From Symploca sp. SIO1C2 (GTDB lineage: Bacteria > Cyanobacteriota > Cyanobacteriia > Cyanobacteriales > Coleofasciculaceae): a DNA stretch of 64,000 nt. Where the stretch lies: positions 367,244 through 431,243 of the forward strand of contig JAAHFP010000002.1 of NCBI GenBank assembly GCA_010672925.1. The letters are read 5' to 3'. Made by a program: the position numbers and the translations under genes. The notes below the pieces were generated by a model, which saw only the letters and a list, made by a program, of their open reading frames with translations, did not search any database and was not told the origin of the DNA. Shown here piece after piece: positions 1-10,319 of the stretch; the first letter of the stretch is position 1, and every line of letters begins with the position of its first letter.

Positions 1-107
1 GAGTTGAGGGGTAAAGCCTTCGCGAAGGGAGTTTAACAGTATTCATTCGGATGCAATCAGCGCGAAGGCTTCCCCCCTAATACTTGTAGGACTCGTATAG
101 CACCTGC

Positions 108-2042
108 TTACTGACCTGAATCCTTACGATATTTCTTTTGTTTGTTGAGATAATCAAATAGAGTCTGGCTCTCCAAGCTTACGAGAGGTTGGGGAACTAC
201 TTTGGCAGTCTCGACCATCAATCCTGGAACAGAAGTCGGGACTGGTGTTGGTTCCTGAACTAATAAAGAATTCAATTTTTTGGATAGCTCCTCAACGGAC
301 TGACTAATTTTCAGTAAAGCAGAAGATACCTCTAAAATAGTCTGACGTGAGGTTTGATATTGAGCTTTAGGCTGAAGTTGGGGAACTGGTATACCATCCC
401 GTTTAAAACGATAGTAATCGGTAGCTCGATTAATGACTTTACGAATAACTTGCTGATGGAGAATATCTTTTTGTTCTTCAGGAGTAAAAATTTCATTGAA
501 CGAGACAGGCAAATCCTGGAGATGTAAGTTAAGCAAATCTTCTAGATCCTGCCTACTGGGAGACTGGATAGTAAGTTGAACATTTCCTTGGCGGTCTGTA
601 ATAGATGAGTTAAGCTTTTTTTGAAATATTTCCCAACTATCGGGAAACATAATAGAGATAATTAGGCTATGCTTAATATGAGTAAATAATTCCTTAATAC
701 TGCTGCCAAAGGCTAAGAGTAAATTGCTATTCTGCTCTAGCCCTAAACTCTCTAATTGGTCAAAAACCATAATTAATGGTTCATCGACCAGGGAAAGCTT
801 GCTAATAACACTGATAGCTTCTAATCCCCAGGTCTCACGGTTAGTTTGTGTATCCCATCTGACATCAATCAAACCTAATGTTTCTAACTCTACTGTTTCT
901 AGCTCAAAGCCAGCCAGCCAGCGTTTAATCAAAAGCTTACGCTTAGGGTCTGTATAGTAACAGTAGCGAATCATCCCTTTTAAGATTTGCCAAGAAAAAC
1001 CCGAACAGTCATAAGTAAACTGCCACCACTGCTCTACTTTTTTCTCAATCAGTTTCCAGAAGTCTCTCTTTCGCTCAGTTCCTACAGAACCAAGAGCTTC
1101 GTAAATCTCCAAGGGATTTTGTTCTAATACCTTAATAATTTTTTCCTCTTTCTGAGTTGGCAAAGGAATATTTTGACGATTAATGATCTTCGACAAAAAA
1201 TAAGCAAGTAAATGATCTAGTTGAGTATAGTTAGTACTACCAACTCTCTGGATTAAGGATTCGAGCACTCGACTATAAATATGGAATAAGATACCATCAG
1301 GATCGTTAGGGTGATTAATAAAGAACAAACGGTTTCTTGCTAACCGCTCCTGAGCCAGACGCATCATGAGGTGACTCTTCCCTGTACCGGGTTCCCCTGT
1401 AACAACTACACCTTGACTTTGGTGGTTCCTATCATCCTTAATTCCTTGAAGAATTGACTTCAGAGCTTGATACTGTTGTTGAGAGATCGTTTTCAAGTCT
1501 GGATGTACCTGAAAAGGATTATCAACTCGGCTACTTACGAAGGGATTGGGGTATTTCTGAAGCAGCTGTTTGATATCTTGTTGAGTCATTTGGAGGTAAA
1601 GCTGATAGGTAAATAAGGCATCGTACCGGGCTAAATGTGCTTGCTCTTCTGAAAAGTATTGGTGGTTAACCCTAAGGTTCAAGTAGGTACTGAGGTCGCC
1701 TAATGAGTAGGATTCTAGATGAGGCCAAGTTATCCTGGCAAGTTTATAGGTACATACCCAGTCACATTTCGGTAAGACCTCTTGGATAAAATTATAGCTT
1801 CGTTGTAAGACTTTCCTGTCGTGATGGGCACAATGGCAAACAATATTTTTGCCTTCAGCAATAGCTTTAAACTCTTGGAGAATTTGCTCTAGAGATTTGT
1901 GGTTGTAGTACGGTTTTTCGTTCCCTACTGCTCCTTGGACAAAAGCTTCATAGATCTGCTCTCCAGTATAGTCTACAACCGCAATCTCTCTCAGAAGTTC
2001 TTGGCCTTCTGTATCGATAACAATGAAATCAATAGGGAGCAT
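108..2042 (-). CDS. DEDDh-type 3'-5' exonuclease domain fused to a P-loop (AAA/STAND-like) ATPase
   Basis: N-terminus FIVIDTEGQ (ExoI DxE), CHCAHHDRKVL (ExoII), HLARYDALFTY (HxxxxD ExoIII); then GVVVTGEPGTGKSHLM (Walker A) and PLIMVFDQLESL (Walker B-like). Confidence 0.75.
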   Translation of the reverse strand: MLPIDFIVIDTEGQELLREIAVVDYTGEQIYEAFVQGAVGNEKPYYNHKSLEQILQEFKAIAEGKNIVCHCAHHDRKVLQRSYNFIQEVLPKCDWVCTYKLARITWPHLESYSLGDLSTYLNLRVNHQYFSEEQAHLARYDALFTYQLYLQMTQQDIKQLLQKYPNPFVSSRVDNPFQVHPDLKTISQQQYQALKSILQGIKDDRNHQSQGVVVTGEPGTGKSHLMMRLAQERLARNRLFFINHPNDPDGILFHIYSRVLESLIQRVGSTNYTQLDHLLAYFLSKIINRQNIPLPTQKEEKIIKVLEQNPLEIYEALGSVGTERKRDFWKLIEKKVEQWWQFTYDCSGFSWQILKGMIRYCYYTDPKRKLLIKRWLAGFELETVELETLGLIDVRWDTQTNRETWGLEAISVISKLSLVDEPLIMVFDQLESLGLEQNSNLLLAFGSSIKELFTHIKHSLIISIMFPDSWEIFQKKLNSSITDRQGNVQLTIQSPSRQDLEDLLNLHLQDLPVSFNEIFTPEEQKDILHQQVIRKVINRATDYYRFKRDGIPVPQLQPKAQYQTSRQTILEVSSALLKISQSVEELSKKLNSLLVQEPTPVPTSVPGLMVETAKVVPQPLVSLESQTLFDYLNKQKKYRKDSGQ

Positions 2043-2046
2043 TAGG

Positions 2047-2090
2047 TGTTAGATTTTAGATTTTAGATTTTAGATTTTAGATTTTAGGTG
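2047..2090. repeat. Heptamer short tandem repeat (AGATTTT)n
   Basis: gttagattttagattttagattttagattttagattttaggtgttag read directly. Confidence 0.9.
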
Positions 2091-2110
2091 TTAGATACTG
2101 GTGACAAGTT

Positions 2111-2232
2111 AGATCAAGTTCGGATAAGCAGTGATAATTCCTTTCTACCTTGCAACCTTCTTTCTTCCCTTCTTCCCGGTCGCCTTCTGCCTTATTATCA
2201 CCAAAGTCTAAGTATTTAACCAAACTTGATAT
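2111..2232 (-). repeat. MITE-like inverted-repeat element (family M1), minus orientation
   Basis: Ends agatcaagttcggataag ... ttaaccaaacttgatat are imperfect inverted repeats; interior ccttgcaaccttctttcttcccttc...gccttctgccttattatcaccaaag matches the reverse complement of the copy inside cas10d. Confidence 0.75.
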
Positions 2233-2295
2233 TAGGTATATGTCAAGGCTTGACAAAATAGATTATAGTATCATTATTGATACTATAAATAATGT

Positions 2296-2589
2296 ATGGC
2301 TCAAATCAACGATATTATTGCTGCGATGCGGCAAAACCCTTGTGATGTTCGTTTTGCTGATTTGAAAAAAGTCTGTACCTGTTACTTTGGAGAAGCTCGA
2401 CAAAGTAAGACATCCCATCTTGTTTACAAGACACCGTGGCAAGGAAACCCTCGTGTCAATATCCAAGAAGGGAAGAATAGAAAAGCGAAACCTTATCAAG
2501 TCCGGCAAGTTCTAGATGCTATAGATAAGCTGGAGAATATCAGTAAACCACCCAACGCTGACTCTTGCGAGTACAAGGAGGGTTATTAG
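2296..2589 (+). CDS. hicA: HicA-like mRNA interferase toxin
   Basis: ADLKKVCTCYFGEARQSKTSHLVYKTPWQGNPRVNIQ... dsRBD-like HicA pattern with conserved His; followed by a HicB-like ORF. Confidence 0.75.
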   Translation: MAQINDIIAAMRQNPCDVRFADLKKVCTCYFGEARQSKTSHLVYKTPWQGNPRVNIQEGKNRKAKPYQVRQVLDAIDKLENISKPPNADSCEYKEGY

Positions 2590-2671
2590 TATGCAAGTAA
2601 GTGCTGTTCTTCCTTTTTTCCCAACGCTGTACCTTTCAGGTATGGCGTTGCGAGGAAAGGAGGAAAGAAAG

Positions 2672-2998
2672 ATGAAAATCAACCATGAACATTATACCTA
2701 TCGTGTTACATGGTCTCAGGAAGATGAGGAGTATGTGGGACTCTGTGCAGAATTCCCTAGCCTGTCTTATCTAGACGAATCTCGTGTAGCAGCCTTTGAA
2801 GGTATTGGCAATTTAATAGAGGAAATCCTTGAAGACATGGAAGCCAATGGGGAATCGATTCCAGAGCCAATTGCTGACAAAAAATATAGCGGTAAATTTC
2901 AAGTCAGAATTCCACCAGAACAACACCGTTTATTAGCAGTAAAAGCAGCTGAGTCTGGTGTCAGTCTTAACCGTTATGTTAGTTCTAAGCTTTTTTGA
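2672..2998 (+). CDS. hicB: HicB-like antitoxin (internal ATG of the 2591..2998 ORF)
   Basis: YRVTWSQEDEEYVGLCAEFPSLS ... SGKFQVRIPPEQHRLLAVKAAESGVSLNRYVSSKL; aggaaag ribosome-binding site before ATG 2672. Confidence 0.8.
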   Translation: MKINHEHYTYRVTWSQEDEEYVGLCAEFPSLSYLDESRVAAFEGIGNLIEEILEDMEANGESIPEPIADKKYSGKFQVRIPPEQHRLLAVKAAESGVSLNRYVSSKLF

Positions 2999-3015
2999 TT
3001 TAACTGCGAAAACTT

Positions 3016-3045
3016 TGTAGAGACGCGCCATGGCGCGTCTCTACA
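3016..3045. repeat. 30-bp palindrome TGTAGAGACGCGCCATGGCGCGTCTCTACA
   Basis: Perfect palindrome; identical at 7687 and 46310, variant at 24033. Confidence 0.95.
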
Positions 3046-3330
3046 TTTAGCGGAATAAAGAAAAATCGTGATGTGAGGGGTCAGGCAACGGTCATTGGTG
3101 TCAACTTAAGCCACAACCCTTGCCAATTGATAGTTTCGAGAAGTTCTACTTCAACTGAGTGGGTAGCCTTACCCTACCTGATTAACAGGCGAAAGAGTTA
3201 GCGACAGCAGTATTCTCTTGCTCCCTCAGCTTCCTCAGCTTCCTCAGTTCCCCCAGATTCAAACGCTTTTCAGGTTAAGTTGACACCAATGGCCAGCGGT
3301 ATCCTAGGAGGGGTGGGTTGGACTCTTCTG

Positions 3331-5118
3331 CTATCCATATACAGGAGTGGCAATTCCTTCCCAACGTGCTTTAATTTGTAGAGCTAAAAACTTCGAGTAG
3401 TGACGTGACTGATGTAAATTGCCGCCGTGAAACCAAAGAGCTTCCTGCAAGGTTGGTTTCCACATATTGCGTAATTCTCCTTCCCAAGGACCTGGATCTT
3501 TAGCAGTATCTGAACCTAATCCCCAACATGGACCTACTTTATCCGCCACTTCTTGAGAAATTAATTCAGCAGCCCAACTATTCATCGATTGATAGCCTGT
3601 CGCATAAACAATTAAGTCAGCCGATAACTCTGTACCATCAGTCAAAACTACTGAATGTTGCTTAATCTGAGCAATATTAGTACCACTCTTTAATTTGACC
3701 TTACCATCAATAATCAACTGAGAAGCTCCCACATCAATATAATATCCGGAACCTCGCCGTAGATAGATCATAAAAAGTCCTGAACCGTCTTCACCAAAAT
3801 TCAAGAGAAATCCGGCTTTTTCCAAAGCTTGATAAAAATCGGCATCTTGTTTAGCTATTTCTGCAAAAACGGGAATCTGGAAACTCGGTAAAATCTTATA
3901 AGGAATGGAGGCAAAAATCAGATCTGCCAGATCCGTTGTGATACCTGCTGCCACTGCACTCTCTGAATATAAGTCTCCTAAGAGGAATTTCATTACTGCT
4001 TCAGATTTAGTCACATGGGTTGATGAGCGCTGAATCATCGTTACATCAGCATCATTTTCCCAGAGGGCAGCACAGATATCGTGGGCGGAGTTATTTGAGC
4101 CAACTACCACACATTTTTTACCTCGGTATGGTTCAGCTCCTGGGTGCATACTAGAATGGTGTTGCTCACCTTGGAACAACTCAGCACCAGGAAATTGAGG
4201 AATATTGGGTTTTCCCGACATACCCGTGGCCAAGACTAACTGTTTGGGACGTAAAACCACTGTTTCGCCATCACGATTAACAGTGATCACCCACTCTTTG
4301 GTTGCTGGTTCAAAATAGGCACTAGTGCATTCAGTAGAACTCCAATAGTTGAGCTCCATAATTTTGGTATAACATTCTAACCAGTCCCCCATCTTATCTT
4401 TAGGAGTAAAAACTGGCCAATGGTCAGGAAAAGGAAGATAAGGGAGATGGTCATACCAAACCGGATCATGTAGACAAAGAGATTGGTAACGTTTACGCCA
4501 AGCATCCCCTGGTCGTTGATATTTATCGACAATAATTGTTGGTACTGCCAAGGATTTTAATCTAGCACCTAAAACAATACCCCCTTGTCCACCTCCGATA
4601 ATCACACAGTAAGGTTGTTGACTGTAGCCTAATTCCGCTTCCTCCTGATTTTTAGTTACCGACCAAGTTTGCCGATGTTTCGCTGCCCCATGCTCTACTC
4701 CCAGGGGGCGAGTTGCTCCTGTTTTTTCGACCTGTCCTTTAAGCTCTGTCATACTAGTGAACAGAGTCCAACATTGATGGTTTTTTAACCGAATATGCCC
4801 CTTACCTCTGGCTACTTCGGTTTCAAAGGTAAACCAACTCTCAATAATACCGTTACTGGAGCTAGCTTCTCCTTCTATTGACCATTGTCTCGGTTGGATA
4901 TTAGGGACAGTTGCTTCTAACATCAATTTGATGTCGTTTTTGCCTTCAAGAGTTTTAATATTCCAAGTAAAGGATACTAAATCACGCCAATAACAATCAT
5001 CAGCAAACATCTCTACAGCTTGATTGAAGTCACCCCTCTCAATTACTTTATTAAATTTTTCTAACCATTCCTTTACTTGTTGAGTTGCTGCTGTAATATC
5101 ATTGTTCATTATGCACAC
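3331..5118 (-). CDS. Flavin-containing monooxygenase with N-terminal SnoaL/NTF2-like domain
   Basis: VIIGGGQGGIVLGARLK (FAD Rossmann), CVVVGSNNSAHDICAALWENDADVTMIQRS (NADPH Rossmann), N-terminal NTF2-like segment. Confidence 0.8.
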   Translation of the reverse strand: MCIMNNDITAATQQVKEWLEKFNKVIERGDFNQAVEMFADDCYWRDLVSFTWNIKTLEGKNDIKLMLEATVPNIQPRQWSIEGEASSSNGIIESWFTFETEVARGKGHIRLKNHQCWTLFTSMTELKGQVEKTGATRPLGVEHGAAKHRQTWSVTKNQEEAELGYSQQPYCVIIGGGQGGIVLGARLKSLAVPTIIVDKYQRPGDAWRKRYQSLCLHDPVWYDHLPYLPFPDHWPVFTPKDKMGDWLECYTKIMELNYWSSTECTSAYFEPATKEWVITVNRDGETVVLRPKQLVLATGMSGKPNIPQFPGAELFQGEQHHSSMHPGAEPYRGKKCVVVGSNNSAHDICAALWENDADVTMIQRSSTHVTKSEAVMKFLLGDLYSESAVAAGITTDLADLIFASIPYKILPSFQIPVFAEIAKQDADFYQALEKAGFLLNFGEDGSGLFMIYLRRGSGYYIDVGASQLIIDGKVKLKSGTNIAQIKQHSVVLTDGTELSADLIVYATGYQSMNSWAAELISQEVADKVGPCWGLGSDTAKDPGPWEGELRNMWKPTLQEALWFHGGNLHQSRHYSKFLALQIKARWEGIATPVYG

Positions 5119-5362
5119 CGTTTCTTAAATTTATTACCAATTTTAGATAATTGTGGTCATTAGTACAAGGGATAAATAAGCTTGCAGCCATCTAATTTGT
5201 AACTTGTCATTGACACGGTGAAACAGGGAAACGGTGATGCGGATAGAAGTTAGCCATTTTTTTGTCTTGAATGAGCTTAATGTGAATATTGTGAATAAAA
5301 AAAATAATCTAGAGAACGAATCGTGATATAATTTTTATGGCTTATGTACCTATTGAACAACG

Positions 5363-5866
5363 ATGGATAATCCACCTTGGCAACAAGAATCGGTAATCAA
5401 ACAATCACTATTAATTCTTGATAGTTTTGAAATTTGGTCAACACATGATTTGTTTAACAAACCAGGTTTAGTAGATATCAAAAAAGATTTACTAAATATA
5501 AAAAATTTACCTCAAGATGTAGGCCAAAAACTATTTGAAGCTCCTTTTATTGTTGTCTCTCATGGAACAGAAAGCAACCCTATTTTGAACTATGGGAACC
5601 AGAAAGCCCTAGATATTTGGGAATTGAGTTGGCAAAATTTCACCAAAACTCCCTCACGAGATACCGCAGAAGCAATAGAACAAGCAGAACGCGATCGCTT
5701 GTTAGCAGAAACCAGCAAGCAGGGGTTTTGTGAATTTTCAGTAATACGCATTACTAGCACCGGAAAGCGCTTTAAAATTAATCAGGGGGTAGTTTGGAAT
5801 CTGATTGATGAACAACAAGTTTATCAAGGACAAGCTGCTGTTTATTCTGATTTTTATTTTTTATAG
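5363..5866 (+). CDS. MEKHLA domain-containing protein
   Basis: FIVVSHGTESNPILNYGNQKALDIWELSW...TSTGKRFKINQGVVWNLIDEQ...YQGQAAVYSDF. Confidence 0.75.
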   Translation: MDNPPWQQESVIKQSLLILDSFEIWSTHDLFNKPGLVDIKKDLLNIKNLPQDVGQKLFEAPFIVVSHGTESNPILNYGNQKALDIWELSWQNFTKTPSRDTAEAIEQAERDRLLAETSKQGFCEFSVIRITSTGKRFKINQGVVWNLIDEQQVYQGQAAVYSDFYFL

Positions 5867-5868
5867 CT

Positions 5869-6486
5869 ATGGATTCATTAATCCAGGTGCAAGCTGTCGT
5901 AGAAACACCTGACTACGAAAGTGAGTTTGTTTGTCCTTGGGAGGTTCCAAAATTCCAACCATTTTCTCTGCTCCGTTTATCGGGAGAGATGACTTATCCA
6001 GAAATTGGGTTAGTTGTTGCTCAACTAGCTCAATATAATCACATAGAACTTGCAAATGAAAAACAAGTAGTTTTAAGGGACATCCTCAAAGCTGAAGGTT
6101 TAGTTTTACCAGGGGGAATACAAGTTATCTCTGAAGGGCAAAAACCTATTTCTCCTAGTTGTTGTGGTGGACTGGAAACATGGCGGGAATGGATAGATTT
6201 TCTACAAACAGGTGATTCACCTTGGTTAGGGCATGATCCTAGTCCTTGGATGGAAAATCAGGGATATTTTATTCGTATTTGGTCAGATGGTGGTATGGAA
6301 CCAGCGAAGAATGCATTTTACATAGATGTTTCACTCTCTGATTTTGAGAGAGGATTGAGGCAGGTAGAACAAGAACTTCAAGCATTTTTGTTCTGCATTG
6401 AGAGTTGGGCTCAAGAAATTGAGTTTGTAGAATCTAGGGAGTTATTGCAAAAATTCAATGAATGCTTTGATATTGGAATACTATAG
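5869..6486 (+). CDS. Hypothetical protein
   Basis: 205-aa ORF starting 3 nt after the MEKHLA gene, same strand. Confidence 0.6.
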   Translation: MDSLIQVQAVVETPDYESEFVCPWEVPKFQPFSLLRLSGEMTYPEIGLVVAQLAQYNHIELANEKQVVLRDILKAEGLVLPGGIQVISEGQKPISPSCCGGLETWREWIDFLQTGDSPWLGHDPSPWMENQGYFIRIWSDGGMEPAKNAFYIDVSLSDFERGLRQVEQELQAFLFCIESWAQEIEFVESRELLQKFNECFDIGIL

Positions 6487-6960
6487 GTGTTAGGTATTAG
6501 GCAATGGTGACAAGTTAAAGGGTCGTGCATTTTGAAAATTATTGGCAATCAACATCTGAGCGATCGCATCACTTTGACAGATTACCACGCGATCGAAGCT
6601 GTAAGCAGTGACATCAGGATCTGGTAAATTGCTCTGGTTATTTGATGATACAGCGCTTACCGCTGCAATGAGGTACACCTGAATAAGTTGTCAAGATCTG
6701 ATATATTTCTTCCTCGTCGATTTTACTGTACCTCGTAACAGCGCGAAGCGCTGTAAAGCCTTCGAGGGGTGTGGCGGCAACTGAAATCTGTGCTTATTTA
6801 ACTGCATAACTTAACATTTAAATTGCATCTTTTGCCCTTCCCTAAGCCGCTTGTTAACTTGCCTTACTAAGAATGTCTTAACTGCCCTGGCGACTGCTAT
6901 AGCTTGGTGCTTAACTAGTAGTTAAACTGGAAGCATAGCTCTTGTATCCTATATTATCTA

Positions 6961-7662
6961 TTGCTTGCCATGCCATTAACCCAGGATGTAGAATCTGTTG
7001 ATGTTATCCCACAAGATATCAGCTTCCCACCTAGCGATCTAGAGAGTAACGAGCCTCCCTTGGAAAGTGATTTACACCGCGATCAAATTGATTTATTAAT
7101 TCGCCTACTGCGATGGTTTTGGCAAAAAAAGCAAGACTTCTATGTTTCTGGTAACGTAACGATTTACTACAGTCCACAGCAGCTTAAGTCAGAAGATTTT
7201 CGAGGACCGGATTTCTTTGTTGTACTCAATACGGAGAACAAGCCTCGTAAAAGCTGGGTGGTTTGGGAAGAAAACGGCAAGTATCCCAATGTCATTATCG
7301 AGCTACTGTCTGATTCAACTGCTCCAACAGACAGAGGATTGAAAAAAAAGATTTATCAAGATATCTTTCGTACTCCAGAATATTTCTGGTTTGACCCACA
7401 GACCTTAGAATTTATGGGGTTTGAGCTAGTGAGGGGAACTTATCGTCAATTACCGGCGAATGACCGAGGTTGGCTGTGGAGTGAGCAATTAGAACTTTAT
7501 GTAGGCATTTATGAACAGAAATTACGCTTCTTTACTAGTGAAGGGGAATTAGTACCAACACCGGAAGAAGCCGCTATTGAGCAACAGCAACGAGCCGATC
7601 AAGCTGAAACTTTATTAGCTCAGTATCGAGAACGCTTTGGTGATTTTCCTATCGAAGACTAA
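6961..7662 (+). CDS. Uma2 family (DUF820) endonuclease-like protein
   Basis: DFRGPDFFVVLNT...GKYPNVIIELLSDSTAPTDRGLKKKIYQDIFRTPEYFWFDP; typical cyanobacterial DUF820 pattern. Confidence 0.85.
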   Translation: MLAMPLTQDVESVDVIPQDISFPPSDLESNEPPLESDLHRDQIDLLIRLLRWFWQKKQDFYVSGNVTIYYSPQQLKSEDFRGPDFFVVLNTENKPRKSWVVWEENGKYPNVIIELLSDSTAPTDRGLKKKIYQDIFRTPEYFWFDPQTLEFMGFELVRGTYRQLPANDRGWLWSEQLELYVGIYEQKLRFFTSEGELVPTPEEAAIEQQQRADQAETLLAQYRERFGDFPIED

Positions 7663-7686
7663 TTGAGCAAACTGCCAGAATTGCCT

Positions 7687-7716
7687 TGTAGAGACGCGCC
7701 ATGGCGCGTCTCTACA
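7687..7716. repeat. 30-bp palindrome, copy 2
   Basis: Identical to 3016..3045; 25 bp after the Uma2 CDS. Confidence 0.95.
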
Positions 7717-7729
7717 TTTTTATGATACG

Positions 7730-8092
7730 TCAATCTGACAAACTATCTATACTCAAGGGCAACAAGTCCCCTGTTTTCGTTAATCCTAATAACATCGGCT
7801 CCTGTGGTTGAATAAACTTGCCCGTTAATACGCAACGCTCTTCTTGCTGGGCTACCGCTTCAATACTAGCTCTGATATCCTGTTCGGCAAATTGAGGTCG
7901 ATAATCACCGGACTTTTGTTGTACATAGTTCCAGAGAACATCTCGAATCAGAGCCTGATATCCCTGATTGCGGGAAAGTTCTTTGAGCTTCTCTTTCAGC
8001 TCCTTCTCTAGACGGATGCTGGTGACTTCCATATCGGTGGTAGAAGTGCGAGTAAGTGTTCGCATAACTTTTTTCCTCAAAATAGTGGACAT
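7730..8092 (-). CDS. Ribbon-helix-helix-like DNA-binding protein
   Basis: MEVTSIRLEKELKEKLKELSRNQGYQALIRDVLWNYVQ. Confidence 0.6.
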   Translation of the reverse strand: MSTILRKKVMRTLTRTSTTDMEVTSIRLEKELKEKLKELSRNQGYQALIRDVLWNYVQQKSGDYRPQFAEQDIRASIEAVAQQEERCVLTGKFIQPQEPMLLGLTKTGDLLPLSIDSLSD

Positions 8093-8425
8093 CTTGATAA
8101 TACAAGTGTAGTATTTAAAAGTCAGTATTTTAAATTCCTTTATTCAGCAAATTACCTTCAATGCGCCTTCATCTAACTAGATCCACCTTAAGCACCGCCG
8201 ACAACCGCCCCCGGAATTGGGGAGCAGCGGCGATGCTGGTGGATTTTGTGTATAGAGGCGGATCTGGCTCGATAGAACAGCTCACAGCAGAGATTGGAAA
8301 TCATTTTAATAATGACGCTCCAAGTTTGACTATTGTCGAACCGAAACTAACTAAACGCAGCGGGAGGTACAGGCATATATCAGCTGTACCAATATAAAAC
8401 AAGAGAACGATAAGAGTTTTCTATA

Positions 8426-8463
8426 CCCCCGCTGCTAACCAAAAAGCAGCGGGGGTTTTTTTA
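8426..8463 (+). terminator. Rho-independent-like hairpin
   Basis: CCCCCGCTGCT-N8-AGCAGCGGGGG followed by TTTTTTTT. Confidence 0.8.
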
Positions 8464-8477
8464 GGAGGAGTAAAACC

Positions 8478-8996
8478 GTGACAAGCCCGACTCAAGTGTT
8501 AAGCCAATCAGTGGTGGTGTTCTCTAAGAACTACCTGCCTATTAGTCGGATCAATATTAAGCGAGCAGTCTCTCTGTTGGTAACGGGGAAAGCCGAACCA
8601 CTAGATCTAGGCAACAGCAAGAGTTACAGCCTGCGCTCTCCTAGTGTAGTGCTGTTAGTTCCAGAACAAATTCGCTTGACGTTCACCGGTACTGAAAGGA
8701 TTTGGAAAGTCCCACCGGTGAATCGCCGGGAAGTCCTCAGGCGAGACAAGCACACTTGCCAATACTGCGGTAGCACCAAAAATTTGACCATTGATCATGT
8801 AATTCCTAGGTCAAAAGGCGGAAAACACAGTTGGGACAATGTAGTAATAGCTTGTGAATTGTGTAACTCTCGTAAAGGCGATCGCACTCCCAAAGAAGCG
8901 GGAATGCTCTTACACACTAAGCCTAAAGCGCCTATGCATCCTACTGTTGCCTTTGCTGAGCAGTTCTGGCGTGAACACCAAGTAAAGGGTGAGTGA
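8478..8996 (+). CDS. HNH endonuclease
   Basis: CQYCGSTKNLTIDHVIPRSKGGKHSWDNVVIACELCNSRKGDRTP. Confidence 0.9.
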   Translation: MTSPTQVLSQSVVVFSKNYLPISRINIKRAVSLLVTGKAEPLDLGNSKSYSLRSPSVVLLVPEQIRLTFTGTERIWKVPPVNRREVLRRDKHTCQYCGSTKNLTIDHVIPRSKGGKHSWDNVVIACELCNSRKGDRTPKEAGMLLHTKPKAPMHPTVAFAEQFWREHQVKGE

Positions 8997-9099
8997 AAAG
9001 AAAAGTGAGGAAACAAGTAAACAGACGCGGAGAATTAAAACCCTACCTAAAATTTCGTTAACCCCCAAGTAAACCAGTGATAACAGGAGGTCATAAGTT

Positions 9100-9483
9100 A
9101 TGCTGAAACTTACTTATACAGAAAATAGCTTTTGCTTGGAGCTGTTGGCTCAACCATTAGAAGAATGGGTGAGTGCACGAGTAATGCTGGCGCTGCGATC
9201 CGGAACCAGCCTCTGCATTGAACCAAGTAATGCTTCCTTTTTGCTTCCAGCTGATTTACCACAGCTCCAGGCTTTAGAGCGGCAAGGGCAAACAGAAGAA
9301 GCGATCGCTCTGTGTCTGTGTGATGCTGATTATGTGGAAATCAGTCTCCAAGGAACTTGGCTGTCTTCGGACCCTGACTCTGAAGAAGGTATTTTCGTTA
9401 CGATGATGAGCCATGTCGTTGAGTTCTTTCTCTTTAAACTTTGGCAGGAAGCCCAAGCCATGACTTCCGTCATTAGTGAATAA
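9100..9483 (+). CDS. Conserved cyanobacterial hypothetical protein
   Basis: 127-aa ORF with tcataagtt ATG and aggaggt ribosome-binding site. Confidence 0.55.
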   Translation: MLKLTYTENSFCLELLAQPLEEWVSARVMLALRSGTSLCIEPSNASFLLPADLPQLQALERQGQTEEAIALCLCDADYVEISLQGTWLSSDPDSEEGIFVTMMSHVVEFFLFKLWQEAQAMTSVISE

Positions 9484-10319
9484 TCCAGAGGGCATAGTTA
9501 AGTGGCTATGCTCTCTTTTTTTAAGAAAATTCTCATTTTTTTGTAACTTTTTTAGGTGATTATTACAGTCTATATTCCACTTTTGCAACTGTCATAAGTG
9601 ATAATTTTTAATAAAGTATAATAAATAACAATATTAACTTAATTTAAATTTAAGAACCAAAATAATAAAAAATTGTGTCAATACATAGTACTGTATTTTT
9701 ATCGTCTTACATTATTCCGTATTCTACTTATAGAGTAGGTTTCATCTGTTATATTTGATACAAACGTTATTATTTCAATTCTTAATTCTGTATCAATTTC
9801 TCAATAATCAAGGAAAAAATCGGGACAAATGAATTTTCATCGGCTAACATAAGCAGTTAGTTACGCAAAATACTAAACTCTAATTGCACAAAATCTTATA
9901 CTCCGTTGTGACTTGATAGTGATTAATATGAACATAAGCAGTTTTAGACCCTGGCTATGCCTGTGAGAGCAGATTTAATAACTCTACGACGTGCAAGTAA
10001 TGCCAGAAGCCGTGACCAAGGTGTTGGGATTTTCAACAGAGGTAATTTTGTTGCTTCCTACTTTTGAGGGATTACTTTTCTTAACCCTTTTATGATTTAA
10101 CCTCTTGCCCAAACCACAGAAACCATACTGCTTCCACCATTAAATTTTCCGAAACGGAGTTAGGCCAAGAAATACCCACACAGTCTAGTGTGACAATTTC
10201 AGTTTTTTTAGTGACGACCTAGGAACTTCTCTCAGGGCAAAAGTCGTCAATTTCAATAATTTCCTGGCATCTACATCTAACAGGTGCATTTACCAACCTG
10301 TAGTCGATGGAAAGCCAAC

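Noticed and set aside
6490-6678. Minus-strand 62-aa ORF with GATCG-rich content
   Set aside because: No family motif and no partner; possible gene remnant but unsupported.
8161-8397. 78-aa ORF before the HNH gene
   Set aside because: No recognisable domain or clear ribosome-binding site; coding status uncertain.
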